DNA of 17,152 nt from the NCBI RefSeq assembly GCF_938017615.1, contig NZ_CALIJA010000065.1:1-17152 (forward strand), given 5' to 3'. The notes under the pieces were generated by a model that was given only the letters and a program-made list of their open reading frames with translations, was not told where the DNA came from and made no database searches. The position numbers and the translations under genes were made by a program. Numbering within the stretch: position 1 is the first letter of the stretch; each line of letters begins with the position of its first letter. This document shows positions 1 through 7,125 of the stretch, in pieces. The DNA is from an uncultured Campylobacter sp. GTDB taxonomy: Bacteria; Campylobacterota; Campylobacteria; Campylobacterales; Campylobacteraceae.

Positions 1-12
1 AAATTTAAAGGA

Positions 13-369
13 TTATTTTCGAAGCTCTTTGATTTTAGCCGCCTTACCGCGTCTATCGCGTAGGTAAAATAGCTTCGCGCGGCGAACGCGTCCTTTTCTT
101 AGAACCTCGATGCTTTCGATACTCTCGCTGTAGATCGGGAAAATTCTCTCCACGCCGACGCTATTAGCGCCAATCTTGCGAATGATAAAAGTCTCGCTGA
201 CGCCGTTTCCGCGGCGCGCAATGCAGGTACCTTCAAAATTTTGAATTCTGCTCTTATCGCCCTCTTTGATCCTGATGGCTACCTTTAAGGTGTCGCCGGC
301 ACGGAAATCAGGCACACTTTTGCTTGTGATCTGAGCGTCCTCAAACGCTTGGATATACTTGTTTTTCAT
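13..369 (-). CDS. rplS: 50S ribosomal protein bL19
   Basis: Large-subunit ribosomal protein at the 30S-50S interface. The 118-residue product is the usual length and shows the family pattern: FRAGDTLKVAIRIKEGDKSRIQNFEG near residues 22-48, then RRGNGVSETFIIRKI and VGVERIFPIYSESIESIEVLRKGRVRRAKLFYLR towards the basic C-terminus (quoted here as pattern only; key parts are GDTLKV, RIQNFEG, GVSETF, VERIFP, RRAKLYYLR-like). Its ATG overlaps the trmD stop as ATGA, and an AAAGGA ribosome binding site lies inside the trmD end. It is the last gene of the minus-strand run inside the window. Only 12 bases follow, so no terminator can be judged. Identification is secure. Confidence 0.98.
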   Translation of the reverse strand: MKNKYIQAFEDAQITSKSVPDFRAGDTLKVAIRIKEGDKSRIQNFEGTCIARRGNGVSETFIIRKIGANSVGVERIFPIYSESIESIEVLRKGRVRRAKLFYLRDRRGKAAKIKELRK

Positions 370-1067
370 AAATTTCCTTTATTTCTGGCGATTTTTTGGT
401 ACATATCCGGGCGGAAGAACCTCGTTTTGCATAGCGCCATTTGATTTTTTAAGCTGCGCATTTTAGCGTGATTACCCTTTAAAAACTCTGAAACTATAGG
501 TAAATTTTCAAAAACATCAGGCTTTGTAAATGCAGGCGCCTCTAAAATTCCGCCTTCAAAGCTTTCTTCGACAAGCGAGCTTTCGTTACCTAAAACGCCC
601 TTTATGTTGCGGCTTATCGCATCACACATACAAAGTGCGCCGAGCTCGCCGCCGGTAAGAACGAAATCGCCGATGCAAAAAATTTCATCTACATATCTTT
701 CGACTATGCGCTCATCGATCCCCTCGTAGCGCCCGCAGATAAAGCATAGGCTCTCTTCGCCGCTTAGACGCTTGGCGTCGTTTTGATTAAATTTCTTACC
801 GGCGGGCGAGAGGTAGATAAACTTGGCGTTTTTAAATTTAGCTCTTACCTGCTCGATCGTCCCGGCAAGCGGCTCCGTGCCGATCAAAAGCCCCGCGCCG
901 CCGCCGATCATATAATCATCCACTTTTTTATACCGATTTGTCGTGAAATTTCGCGGGTTAAAAAAATGCGTAGAGATTATTTTCTTATCGACCGCGCGCT
1001 TTAAAATCGAGTCCTCAAAATACGGCGCGATGAGATTTTCAAACAGCGAAACGAAGATAAAATTCAT
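366..1067 (-). CDS. trmD: tRNA (guanine-N1)-methyltransferase TrmD
   Basis: SPOUT-class methyltransferase that makes m1G37 next to the anticodon using S-adenosylmethionine, preventing +1 frameshifting; active as a dimer in the cytosol. The 233-residue protein has the N-terminal GGGAG motif (about residues 55-59), YLSPAGKKF (85-93), and the trefoil-knot cofactor site CGRYEGIDERI followed by IGDFVLTGGELG (about 111-143), then a C-terminal tRNA-binding helical domain. Length is normal for epsilonproteobacteria. ATGA overlaps both with rimM upstream and rplS downstream indicate translational coupling. Confidence 0.98.
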   Translation of the reverse strand: MNFIFVSLFENLIAPYFEDSILKRAVDKKIISTHFFNPRNFTTNRYKKVDDYMIGGGAGLLIGTEPLAGTIEQVRAKFKNAKFIYLSPAGKKFNQNDAKRLSGEESLCFICGRYEGIDERIVERYVDEIFCIGDFVLTGGELGALCMCDAISRNIKGVLGNESSLVEESFEGGILEAPAFTKPDVFENLPIVSEFLKGNHAKMRSLKNQMALCKTRFFRPDMYQKIARNKGNL

Positions 1068-1594
1068 GAGTTTTCCAAAATTGCGCGCGCATTTTGCGTA
1101 AAAATTTTACGCTCGCTAAGCGAAATTTCTTTCACATAGGCATCCACGTAGGGGATGAAAAATTCTTTCGGCAAAGCCTGCGAGATTAGGCTTTCATCCG
1201 TCTCTACCTCAAAAAGATAGCCGCTTCCGATCTGCGATATGTCCTTTACGCGCCCTAAAACCGCGCTGTCTTCGTAAATTTCAAGCCCGATAATATCGAA
1301 GTAAAAGAACTCGCCCTTTTGCAATTTGCAAAATTTCCGCGTGTCCTCTTTACTTCGGTAAAGGATTTGGTTAGTCAGGTTTGCCGCCGCTTCTACGCTT
1401 TCATAATCTTTAAAAATAGCGCTAGAATTTGCGCCGCTAAAGGATAGAATTTCTAAAATTTCGCCGTTTCGCAGATAAAATTTGGCGCCTTTTTTAAACT
1501 GAGAGGGGAAGTCGCTGCGATCGAAAATTTTAACCGCGCCCTTTAGACCGATAGTCCGACCGAGCTTCGCGACCTCTAAAAGATCATCAGGCAT
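1064..1594 (-). CDS. rimM: 16S rRNA maturation factor RimM
   Basis: Assembly factor for the 30S head that works with S19/S13. The 176-residue protein begins LEVAKLGRTIGLKGAVKI (residues 5-22), the typical RimM N-terminal beta-barrel signature, and ends in a PRC-barrel segment with FDIIGLEIY, LGRVKDI and FIPYVDAYVKEI (about 98-160). It overlaps the upstream KH-protein gene by 8 bases and trmD by 4. No strong ribosome binding site precedes the ATG, so expression probably relies on coupling to the KH gene. Confidence 0.96.
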   Translation of the reverse strand: MPDDLLEVAKLGRTIGLKGAVKIFDRSDFPSQFKKGAKFYLRNGEILEILSFSGANSSAIFKDYESVEAAANLTNQILYRSKEDTRKFCKLQKGEFFYFDIIGLEIYEDSAVLGRVKDISQIGSGYLFEVETDESLISQALPKEFFIPYVDAYVKEISLSERKIFTQNARAILENS

Positions 1595-1829
1595 CTTTGG
1601 CTTTGACGGTAATTTTATAATTGATCGGATCTTTTGCTTTATAGCCGATGATGACGGTCTTTATGGCGTTTATCATTTTGCCGTCCTTGCCGATGAGTTT
1701 GCCGGTATCGGCCTTGTCGGCATAGACGATGATCTCGGTAAAGTTCTCACCGACCCGCTTTTGCGTAGAGACGGACTGCGGATAGTCGGCGATCAACTTT
1801 GCGTATTCTTTTATAAAATTTTCTACCAT
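1587..1829 (-). CDS. khpA: KH-domain RNA-binding protein KhpA
   Basis: An 80-residue protein consisting of one type II KH domain. The nucleic-acid binding GxxG loop is visible as LIGKDGKMINAIKTV (about residues 45-59). In other bacteria KhpA pairs with KhpB/Jag as a global RNA chaperone affecting cell division and elongation; that role is family knowledge, not shown here. The ATG comes one base after the rpsP stop (TAAAATG arrangement) with no visible ribosome binding site, so it is translationally coupled to rpsP, the common rpsP-khpA-rimM-trmD-rplS order. Confidence 0.93.
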   Translation of the reverse strand: MVENFIKEYAKLIADYPQSVSTQKRVGENFTEIIVYADKADTGKLIGKDGKMINAIKTVIIGYKAKDPINYKITVKAKDA

Positions 1830-1830
1830 T

Positions 1831-2061
1831 TTATTTGCTTGTGATTTGAGCGACCCTATCGCTTAACTTCGCGCCTACGCTCTTCCAGTATGCCAAACGC
1901 TCCGCGTCGAATTTGATATTATCGCTCTGCTTTAACGGGTTATAAAAGCCGATCGTCTCGATAAAGCCGCCGTCGCGTCTTTTTCTGCTATCCGTTACCA
2001 CGATGCGGTAAAAAGGCTGCTTCTTTCTTCCGATTCTTGTAAGCCTAACAACTGTTGCCAT
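1831..2061 (-). CDS. rpsP: 30S ribosomal protein bS16
   Basis: Small-subunit protein needed for folding of the 16S 5' domain. The 76-residue product has MATVVRLTRIGRKKQPFYRI at its start (20 residues), followed by VVTDSRKRRDGGFIETIGFYNP, the bS16 signature (key residues RIGRKK, DSRxxRDG, GFYNP). A good ribosome binding site AAGGAG lies just upstream of the ATG. The gene begins the ribosomal part of the minus-strand run and is preceded by an unusual structured leader (see 2082-2125). Confidence 0.98.
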   Translation of the reverse strand: MATVVRLTRIGRKKQPFYRIVVTDSRKRRDGGFIETIGFYNPLKQSDNIKFDAERLAYWKSVGAKLSDRVAQITSK

Positions 2062-2081
2062 TTTTTCTCCTTAAATTTTTG

Positions 2082-2125
2082 TAAGTTTTAGAACTTGCAG
2101 ATGGCTAAAACTTAAACATCTGCAA
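2082..2125 (-). promoter_or_regulatory. Interleaved inverted repeats in the rpsP leader
   Basis: Two perfect inverted repeats interlock in the 78-base gap between ffh and rpsP. Repeat A: TTGCAGATG (2095-2103) with CATCTGCAA (2117-2125). Repeat B: TAAGTTTTAG (2082-2091) with CTAAAACTTA (2105-2114). The order of arms is B-A-B'-A', so in the RNA they form either an H-type pseudoknot or two mutually exclusive hairpins. The structure ends about 20 bases before the rpsP start and close to its AAGGAG. The geometry is what I see; a role as an S16 leader switch is inference. Very short connecting loops (2, 1 and 2-3 bases) argue for alternative hairpins rather than a fully formed pseudoknot. Confidence 0.5.
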
Positions 2126-2129
2126 ACTC

Positions 2130-2150
2130 TACCGAGAAATTATCTCGGTA
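2130..2150 (-). other. Hairpin around the ffh stop codon
   Basis: An 8-bp perfect inverted repeat, TACCGAGA (2130-2137) and TCTCGGTA (2143-2150), puts the ffh TAA stop (2140-2142) in its 5-base loop. No U-run follows, so it is unlikely to be an intrinsic terminator. It could stabilise the ffh 3' end or mark an RNA processing site ahead of rpsP. Confidence 0.4.
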
Positions 2151-3480
2151 AATTTTGCCTTTGAGCGATCGAGGCAAGCCCCTGCATGCCGCCCTTGCCC
2201 GAAAATTTCTTCGCAAGCTTCGAAGCGCCCGCGAACTGCTTTAAAAAGCGGTTCACCTCCACCTGCGAAAGCCCTGCGCCGGCAGCAAGTCTGCGCTTGC
2301 GCGAATTATTTAGCAGATCGGGATTTTCGCGCTCTTTCGGCGTCATTGAATTAATCATCGCTTTGATATGAAGTATCTCTTTGGAGTTTTCCAAATCGAT
2401 ATCTTTTATCTTATTCGCCATGCCGGAAAGCCCGGGGATCATACCGATTAAATTTTTCATATTGCCGAGCTTTTTCACGCTTTCGAGCTGATTTACAAAA
2501 TCGTTAAAATTAAACTCGCCTTTTTTGATCTTTTTGTTTAAGGCCTTAGCTTCTCTTTCGTCGAAAACGGCGCTTGTTTTCTCGGCTAACGTCGCTAAAT
2601 CGCCCTCGCCCATAATGCGACCGGTGATTCTATCGGGTATAAAGCCCTCCAGATCGGCCACCTTCTCGCCGGTTCCGATAAAGCGAAGCGGGATGCCAAG
2701 CTGCTGAGCGATACCAAGAGCTACGCCGCCTTTGGTATCTGCGTCAAATTTGCTTAAAATCACGCCCGTTAGGCCTAAAATTTCATCAAATTTAGCTGCC
2801 GTTTTAATGCCGTCTTGACCGCTCATGGCGTCCGCTACGTAAAAAATTTCATGCGGATTTAGGGTCTTTTTCATCTCTGCAAGCTGCGCCATTAGCGCCT
2901 CATCGATCGCAAGACGTCCCGCCGTATCTACGAGCAGTACGTCATAAAGCCCGCTCTTAGCCTTGCTTAGCGCTTTTTCCGCAACCTTTAGCGGATCGCT
3001 CTCGCCCTCGATAAAAAACAGCTCAATCTCGTTCGCCTCGCAAAGCTGGCGGAGCTGTTCGACCGCGGCTAGGCGCTGCAAGTCGCATGCTGCGACCAAG
3101 ACCTTTTTTTTACGAAGTTTCAGATAGTTCGCGAGTTTTATCGTGCTTGTGGATTTTCCGCTTCCTTGAAGTCCCGTCATCAAAGCTACCGTAGGGGGCG
3201 TGCTAGCGAATACAAACCCCTGGCTGCTGCCTCTAGGCGCCGTTAAAATTTTAGTCAAATTTGTCTTGATGGACTGCAAAAACGGCTTCTGTCCTATCGT
3301 ACCGATACGAAGATCGGCTTCGACGAGCGCCAAAAAATCCTTTACGACTTTGTGGTGCACGTCGGCCTTTAAAAGCGCTTTTTTTAGCGTCTCCAAGGCG
3401 TTTTTTAAAGCTTTTTCGTCATCGATTGTTTTTAATTTATTGACCGCGTTTTTAAACGACTCGCTTATGATCTCAAACAC
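2140..3480 (-). CDS. ffh: Signal recognition particle GTPase Ffh
   Basis: SRP54 homologue that binds 4.5S RNA and signal sequences and, with FtsY, delivers inner-membrane proteins to the translocon. The 446-residue protein shows the N domain (1-about 90), the P-loop GLQGSGKST (103-111), DTAGR (185-189), SKFDADTKGG (243-252, in place of the common TKLDGDTxGG) and a C-terminal M domain (about 325-446) with IPGLSGMA and the SRKRRLAAGAGLS RNA-binding helix. The start is GTG at 3480, preceded by AAGGGA at good spacing; there is no upstream in-frame ATG. A 66-base gap separates it from the RluA-type gene upstream. Confidence 0.98.
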   Translation of the reverse strand: MFEIISESFKNAVNKLKTIDDEKALKNALETLKKALLKADVHHKVVKDFLALVEADLRIGTIGQKPFLQSIKTNLTKILTAPRGSSQGFVFASTPPTVALMTGLQGSGKSTSTIKLANYLKLRKKKVLVAACDLQRLAAVEQLRQLCEANEIELFFIEGESDPLKVAEKALSKAKSGLYDVLLVDTAGRLAIDEALMAQLAEMKKTLNPHEIFYVADAMSGQDGIKTAAKFDEILGLTGVILSKFDADTKGGVALGIAQQLGIPLRFIGTGEKVADLEGFIPDRITGRIMGEGDLATLAEKTSAVFDEREAKALNKKIKKGEFNFNDFVNQLESVKKLGNMKNLIGMIPGLSGMANKIKDIDLENSKEILHIKAMINSMTPKERENPDLLNNSRKRRLAAGAGLSQVEVNRFLKQFAGASKLAKKFSGKGGMQGLASIAQRQNLPR

Positions 3481-3546
3481 TTTGATCCCTTATAAAATTT
3501 TTAAACTTGCGATGTTACCTAAAATTAACTTAAAAGCCATTGAATA

Positions 3547-4296
3547 TCAGAGATCCTTAGGAATTTCAAAGCCGAATTCGTTGAAGCTTTTATCTAGCGG
3601 AGCTTTAAATTTTAGCCCCAAAATCTCGGTCTCGTACGAGTGCAGAAACATCCGCTTAGCGCGGCTTTTAGCGTATTTTTCATCACCTATTACGCCAAAT
3701 CCCGCATTTGCCAGATGCACGCGGATCTGATGCGTCCTGCCGGTCTCGATCCGCACTTTTACGAGTGATTTTTTGCCGCTTATCATCAGCGGATAAACCT
3801 CGCTAAATGCGCTCTTGCCGTTTGGCGAAATTTTAGAAAACGCGCCGCTTCTGGTCTTTATCGTCAAAATCGGCTCGTCAAATTTCATCTCTTCGCTCAC
3901 GATCCCTTTAACGATTGCGATATAGCTTTTTTTCACGCGCAAATTTTTAAATTCCGCAATCGCCGCTTCGCGGAATTCTTCGTTTTTGTACAGCAGCACG
4001 ACGCCGCTAGTCTCCTTATCCAGGCGGTTTAGAAGCCCGAATTTGTAGATTTTTTCTAAATTTTCGCTGCTCATAAAGGGCGGCTTATTGACCGCCAAAA
4101 CGTTCTCATCCTCGTAAATGATCGCGGGTTTTGCGGGCTTCATCACGCTAAATTTAGTATTTTCGCCGAGCATCTCGCGCGCTAGAGCGATCTTTGCGCC
4201 GCGCGCGCTCACAAGCCCCGCGTCGATGAGAGCCTTGGCTTCGTTGTGCGAGATATTTTCCTGCGCCGCCAGCAGTTTGTAGGCTTTTTCTTGCAT
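3547..4296 (-). CDS. RluA/RsuA-superfamily rRNA or tRNA pseudouridine synthase
   Basis: Converts uridine to pseudouridine in structured RNA. From ATG 4296 the protein is 249 residues: a short S4-like N-terminal segment (about 1-40), a linker, then the catalytic domain with LLNRLDKETSGVVLL (88-102; D93 is the catalytic Asp), KKSYIAIVKG (122-131) and GRTHQIRVHL (186-195). I chose ATG 4296 over an ATG 45 bases upstream because 4296 has AAGGAAAG in front and forms a TAATG junction with the waaA stop, while the longer start would intrude into waaA. The family is sure; which RNA site it modifies is not. Confidence 0.93.
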   Translation of the reverse strand: MQEKAYKLLAAQENISHNEAKALIDAGLVSARGAKIALAREMLGENTKFSVMKPAKPAIIYEDENVLAVNKPPFMSSENLEKIYKFGLLNRLDKETSGVVLLYKNEEFREAAIAEFKNLRVKKSYIAIVKGIVSEEMKFDEPILTIKTRSGAFSKISPNGKSAFSEVYPLMISGKKSLVKVRIETGRTHQIRVHLANAGFGVIGDEKYAKSRAKRMFLHSYETEILGLKFKAPLDKSFNEFGFEIPKDL

Positions 4297-5684
4297 TAAA
4301 TTCTTTCCTTGATTAAATTTTCTATCTCTTGCAGATCGCAAATTTTATCTATACGCGTGCTCTTTAGCGGCTCTTTTAAAGCGTTTGAAATTTCGTTCGC
4401 GTCGCACAGAGCGATGTTTTGTACGAGCGCGTACAGCGCCTTTTGATTATGAAAAAATTGCCCGCTGATGATCGGCACACTGAAGCTCGCCGCCTCGATC
4501 GGGCTATGTCCGCCGATCTTTGGCAAAAAGCTGCCGCCCAAGATCACGACGTTTGAAATTTTATAAAAGTTCGCCAGCTCGCCGAAGGCATCGAGCAAGA
4601 TAAAATCGCTCCGAAGCCCCGCGCTGTCGCTAAACCGCTCAAAGCTAAGCCCATGCTCGCGCGCCCAAATCTCACAAATTTCACGTACCTTTTCAAAGCG
4701 CTCCGGATGTCTCGGCGCCAGGATGATTTTTAGCTTTTGCGGCGCGGCAGTCGAGGCCGCCGTATTCAGTGCAGCAAAATTTAAAGACGCACCGTTTAAA
4801 GGCGCCGTATTCGGCACGGCGGACGAAGCGTCGCTTGAGCTCGCCGCATCCAAAGAAGCTGCGTTTAAATTTACCGGCTCAAGCGAGCTCGTCTCTCCGT
4901 GAAGCTCAGCTCCAGGCAAGCTTTTATCGCAGCGGGTACCCGCTGCGTATGGGTATTTTTCGAGAGCATTCTGCGAGCTGCGAAATTTTATAAAATCGTT
5001 TAAATTCGATAAAATAAGCTCCTCTTCGCCCTCGTGAGTGTTTGAGATCGTAAGCACAAAGCTATTTGCAGCCGCGGCGGAATAGTCTTTCGTCGCAACG
5101 ACGATATTCGCGCTTTTCACGTTGCCCGCGACCTTTATATTTTTTGCGCCGAGCTCCCGTAGCCGCGCCGCATCAAGCTCGCTTTGCGCAAGCACCAGAT
5201 CGATATTTTCAAACGCTTTGCGATAATAAAGCTTAAAGCGCATATAGCTCGCGTACGAGCGGTCGCTTATGCGCGCATTTAGCAGGATCACGTAGCTTCC
5301 GCGCGCCTTAGCCGAACGGATCAAATTTAGCCACAGCTCCGCTTCGAAAATCACCAGCACGCGGTTGCCCGTAAGCCAAAACGGAAGCCAGTTTTCAAAC
5401 GGCAGGTAGCGAGAGTTCGGCGTGAGCGCACGCGCAGCACCAAAGCCCGTCTGCGTGGTCGTGCTAAGCGCGACGCTCTCAAATTTAGAAATTAGCGGCG
5501 CAAGAGCGTTTACCTCGCCCAAGCTGCAAGCGTGAAAATGCACCGCAGCGGGGTTAAATTTAGGGTTTTTGTATAGAAAAAATCGCGCCTTCAGGCTCGT
5601 GCGGTATTTTTTTTTAAAGCTTAGGATAAAAATAAAAGGCGCAGCTGCAAGCCACGCCAAAAACGCCAAGGCGGTGTAGATCAC
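4296..5684 (-). CDS. waaA: Kdo transferase WaaA with a low-complexity insertion
   Basis: Inner-membrane-bound glycosyltransferase that adds Kdo to lipid IVA, essential for lipooligosaccharide. Residues 4-23 form the membrane anchor; HACSLGEVNA (51-60) carries the conserved Glu taken as catalytic base in the family; the C-terminal GT-B domain has ISNTHEGEEE (213-222), LAPRHPERF (322-330) and LGGSFLPKIGGHSPIEAA (382-399). At 462 residues it is longer than usual because about 80 residues (236-316), rich in Ala/Ser/Asn/Leu with loose LNxAS repeats, lie between THEGEE and the PRHPERF strand, where relatives have a short helix. The start is GTG, overlapping the zinc-ribbon gene stop as GTGA. The core is intact, so I expect it is active. 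Confidence 0.95.
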   Translation of the reverse strand: MIYTALAFLAWLAAAPFIFILSFKKKYRTSLKARFFLYKNPKFNPAAVHFHACSLGEVNALAPLISKFESVALSTTTQTGFGAARALTPNSRYLPFENWLPFWLTGNRVLVIFEAELWLNLIRSAKARGSYVILLNARISDRSYASYMRFKLYYRKAFENIDLVLAQSELDAARLRELGAKNIKVAGNVKSANIVVATKDYSAAAANSFVLTISNTHEGEEELILSNLNDFIKFRSSQNALEKYPYAAGTRCDKSLPGAELHGETSSLEPVNLNAASLDAASSSDASSAVPNTAPLNGASLNFAALNTAASTAAPQKLKIILAPRHPERFEKVREICEIWAREHGLSFERFSDSAGLRSDFILLDAFGELANFYKISNVVILGGSFLPKIGGHSPIEAASFSVPIISGQFFHNQKALYALVQNIALCDANEISNALKEPLKSTRIDKICDLQEIENLIKERI

Positions 5685-6388
5685 TCGGCTTCTTTATATA
5701 AAATTCTGCCGCAATACGGGCAGGTTACGATGTCGTCGCTTTTGATGACCGCAGAATAGGTCTTATCGCTTATACGCATAAAGCAGCCGTAGCAGGCCTG
5801 TTTGCGCACCGGCGAGACCGCCGTATTGCCCGCCCACTTGCGGATCTTTTCGTAGAATGAAACTGTTTTTGGATTCATCGCCTGCATTAGCTTATCTCGC
5901 TTGGCGTAGATCCCGCCGCGTGCGACCTCGACCTCGCCCATCTCGGCGCTTACCTGCTCTTGCAAGCTTTTTAGCTCGGCTTCAAACGCCTCTTGCTTTT
6001 CGCTCTGCTCTTTTACGAGCGCTTCCTTTGAGGCTACGATCTTTTCTAGCCTTTCGATCTCCTCGTTTGTGGCTTCGAGCTGCTCTTTTGCGATATCCTC
6101 TTCGACGCTAAGGGCCTTGATCTCCTTTTCGGTCTTTGCCGCGCCGCTTTTTTTGCCCGTGCTTTTTAGCTTAGACGAAAAAGCGCTAAGTTGCGCGTTT
6201 GCTTGTAAAATTTGAGATTTTAGCTCGGCGATCTCCGCATTTAGAGTTTCGATCTGTTCTTTTGCGCCTGAAATTTCGCCGCTTTTTTTGCTTAGTTTCT
6301 CCTGTGCGGCCTCGATTTTAGGCTTAAATCCGTCCAGCTGCTTATCGAATTCGCAAAGCTGCACCAATTGGCTTAAATATTTGTTCAT
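5681..6388 (-). CDS. Coiled-coil protein with C4 zinc ribbon (HP0958/CdsZ family)
   Basis: A 235-residue protein: residues about 20-160 are a long Glu/Lys/Ala-rich coiled-coil hairpin, followed by a zinc ribbon with C199xxC202 and C223xxC226 (CYGC and CPYC). This is the architecture of Helicobacter pylori HP0958, reported as a chaperone of the flagellar sigma factor RpoN and an FlhA/flaA-mRNA partner; a similar flagellar role here is inference from family. A strong AAAGGA precedes the ATG. The gene overlaps waaA by 4 bases and sits 9 bases after the Nif3-like gene. Confidence 0.9.
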   Translation of the reverse strand: MNKYLSQLVQLCEFDKQLDGFKPKIEAAQEKLSKKSGEISGAKEQIETLNAEIAELKSQILQANAQLSAFSSKLKSTGKKSGAAKTEKEIKALSVEEDIAKEQLEATNEEIERLEKIVASKEALVKEQSEKQEAFEAELKSLQEQVSAEMGEVEVARGGIYAKRDKLMQAMNPKTVSFYEKIRKWAGNTAVSPVRKQACYGCFMRISDKTYSAVIKSDDIVTCPYCGRILYKEAE

Positions 6389-6397
6389 CTTTTTCCT

Positions 6398-7120
6398 TTA
6401 ATAATACGTAAATGGATTTTTTTGCTCGCTTATTATAACTTCAATTTCGCTTTTTTGCAAGAAAGGTGCGAGCGCGCGCCCAAAATAGCGCTCACTTTCA
6501 AAATGATTTATGTCGATCAAACTCACGCCATTTTCTAAATTTTGAAGCGCCGTGTGATATTTTATATCGCCCGTGATGAAGCAATCCACGCCCAAGCTTT
6601 GATTTAGTTCGCTTCCGCTGCCGGTGCAAAGCGCGATATTTTGGATGAAATTTTTCGTCTTTACGGCGCGCAGATGCTCGATACCAAGCTTGCGCTTTAT
6701 CTGTGCGCACAGAGCCTCAAAGCTCAAATCCGCGCGCATGAAAACCAAAAATTCCCGCTCATCCATAATTTCAAATTTTAAAATTTCGCGCGCTACGAAC
6801 CCGTTTAAAACGTGCTTGTCAAAGTTCGTATGCATCGCGATGAGAGAGATGTTTTTGCGGATCATCTCATAGATCAAATTTGCAGGATAGAGCCGCGGAT
6901 CAAGCGATTTTAGCGGACTGAAAATCAGAGGGTGGTGTACCAAGAAAAGCGAGCCCGCCTCCGCCTCGCGCACAAGCTCGCTAGTAACGTCTAGGCTTAG
7001 ATAGATTTTTGAAATTTCATCATCCAAGTTTCCGAGCATTAGCCCGCTATTATCCCACGCCTCTGCGTCGCAAAAGGGCGCGGCGGCGTTTAAAATTTCA
7101 TAAATTTCGCCCGTTTTCAT
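6398..7120 (-). CDS. Nif3/YbgI-family (DUF34) dinuclear metal protein
   Basis: A 240-residue member of the universal Nif3-like family, often labelled GTP cyclohydrolase I type 2; the biological role is not settled. The dinuclear metal ligands are visible: H62-H63 in LVHHPLIF, D101 in HTNFD, and H206 plus E210 in NHFESE. DNSGLMLG (23-30) and ITGDIKYH (182-189) are also typical. There is little ribosome binding sequence and only 5 bases after the glyQ stop, so it probably depends on coupling. Confidence 0.93.
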   Translation of the reverse strand: MKTGEIYEILNAAAPFCDAEAWDNSGLMLGNLDDEISKIYLSLDVTSELVREAEAGSLFLVHHPLIFSPLKSLDPRLYPANLIYEMIRKNISLIAMHTNFDKHVLNGFVAREILKFEIMDEREFLVFMRADLSFEALCAQIKRKLGIEHLRAVKTKNFIQNIALCTGSGSELNQSLGVDCFITGDIKYHTALQNLENGVSLIDINHFESERYFGRALAPFLQKSEIEVIISEQKNPFTYY

Positions 7121-7125
7121 AAATT

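Noticed and set aside
2082..2150. Intrinsic terminator between ffh and rpsP
   Set aside because: No U-run follows any of the stems on the minus strand, and rpsP lies directly downstream.
3200..3730. 176-codon plus-strand ORF
   Set aside because: Antisense to ffh and the RluA-type gene, which are clear; no recognisable protein and Ser/Lys-rich shadow composition.
4740..4880. CRISPR-like or mobile repeat in waaA
   Set aside because: Repeats are short, irregular and in frame, encoding a low-complexity loop.
5857..6111. Plus-strand ORF rich in Arg, Leu and Pro
   Set aside because: Shadow of the coiled-coil gene; Glu/Lys repeats read backwards give Leu/Arg/Ser.
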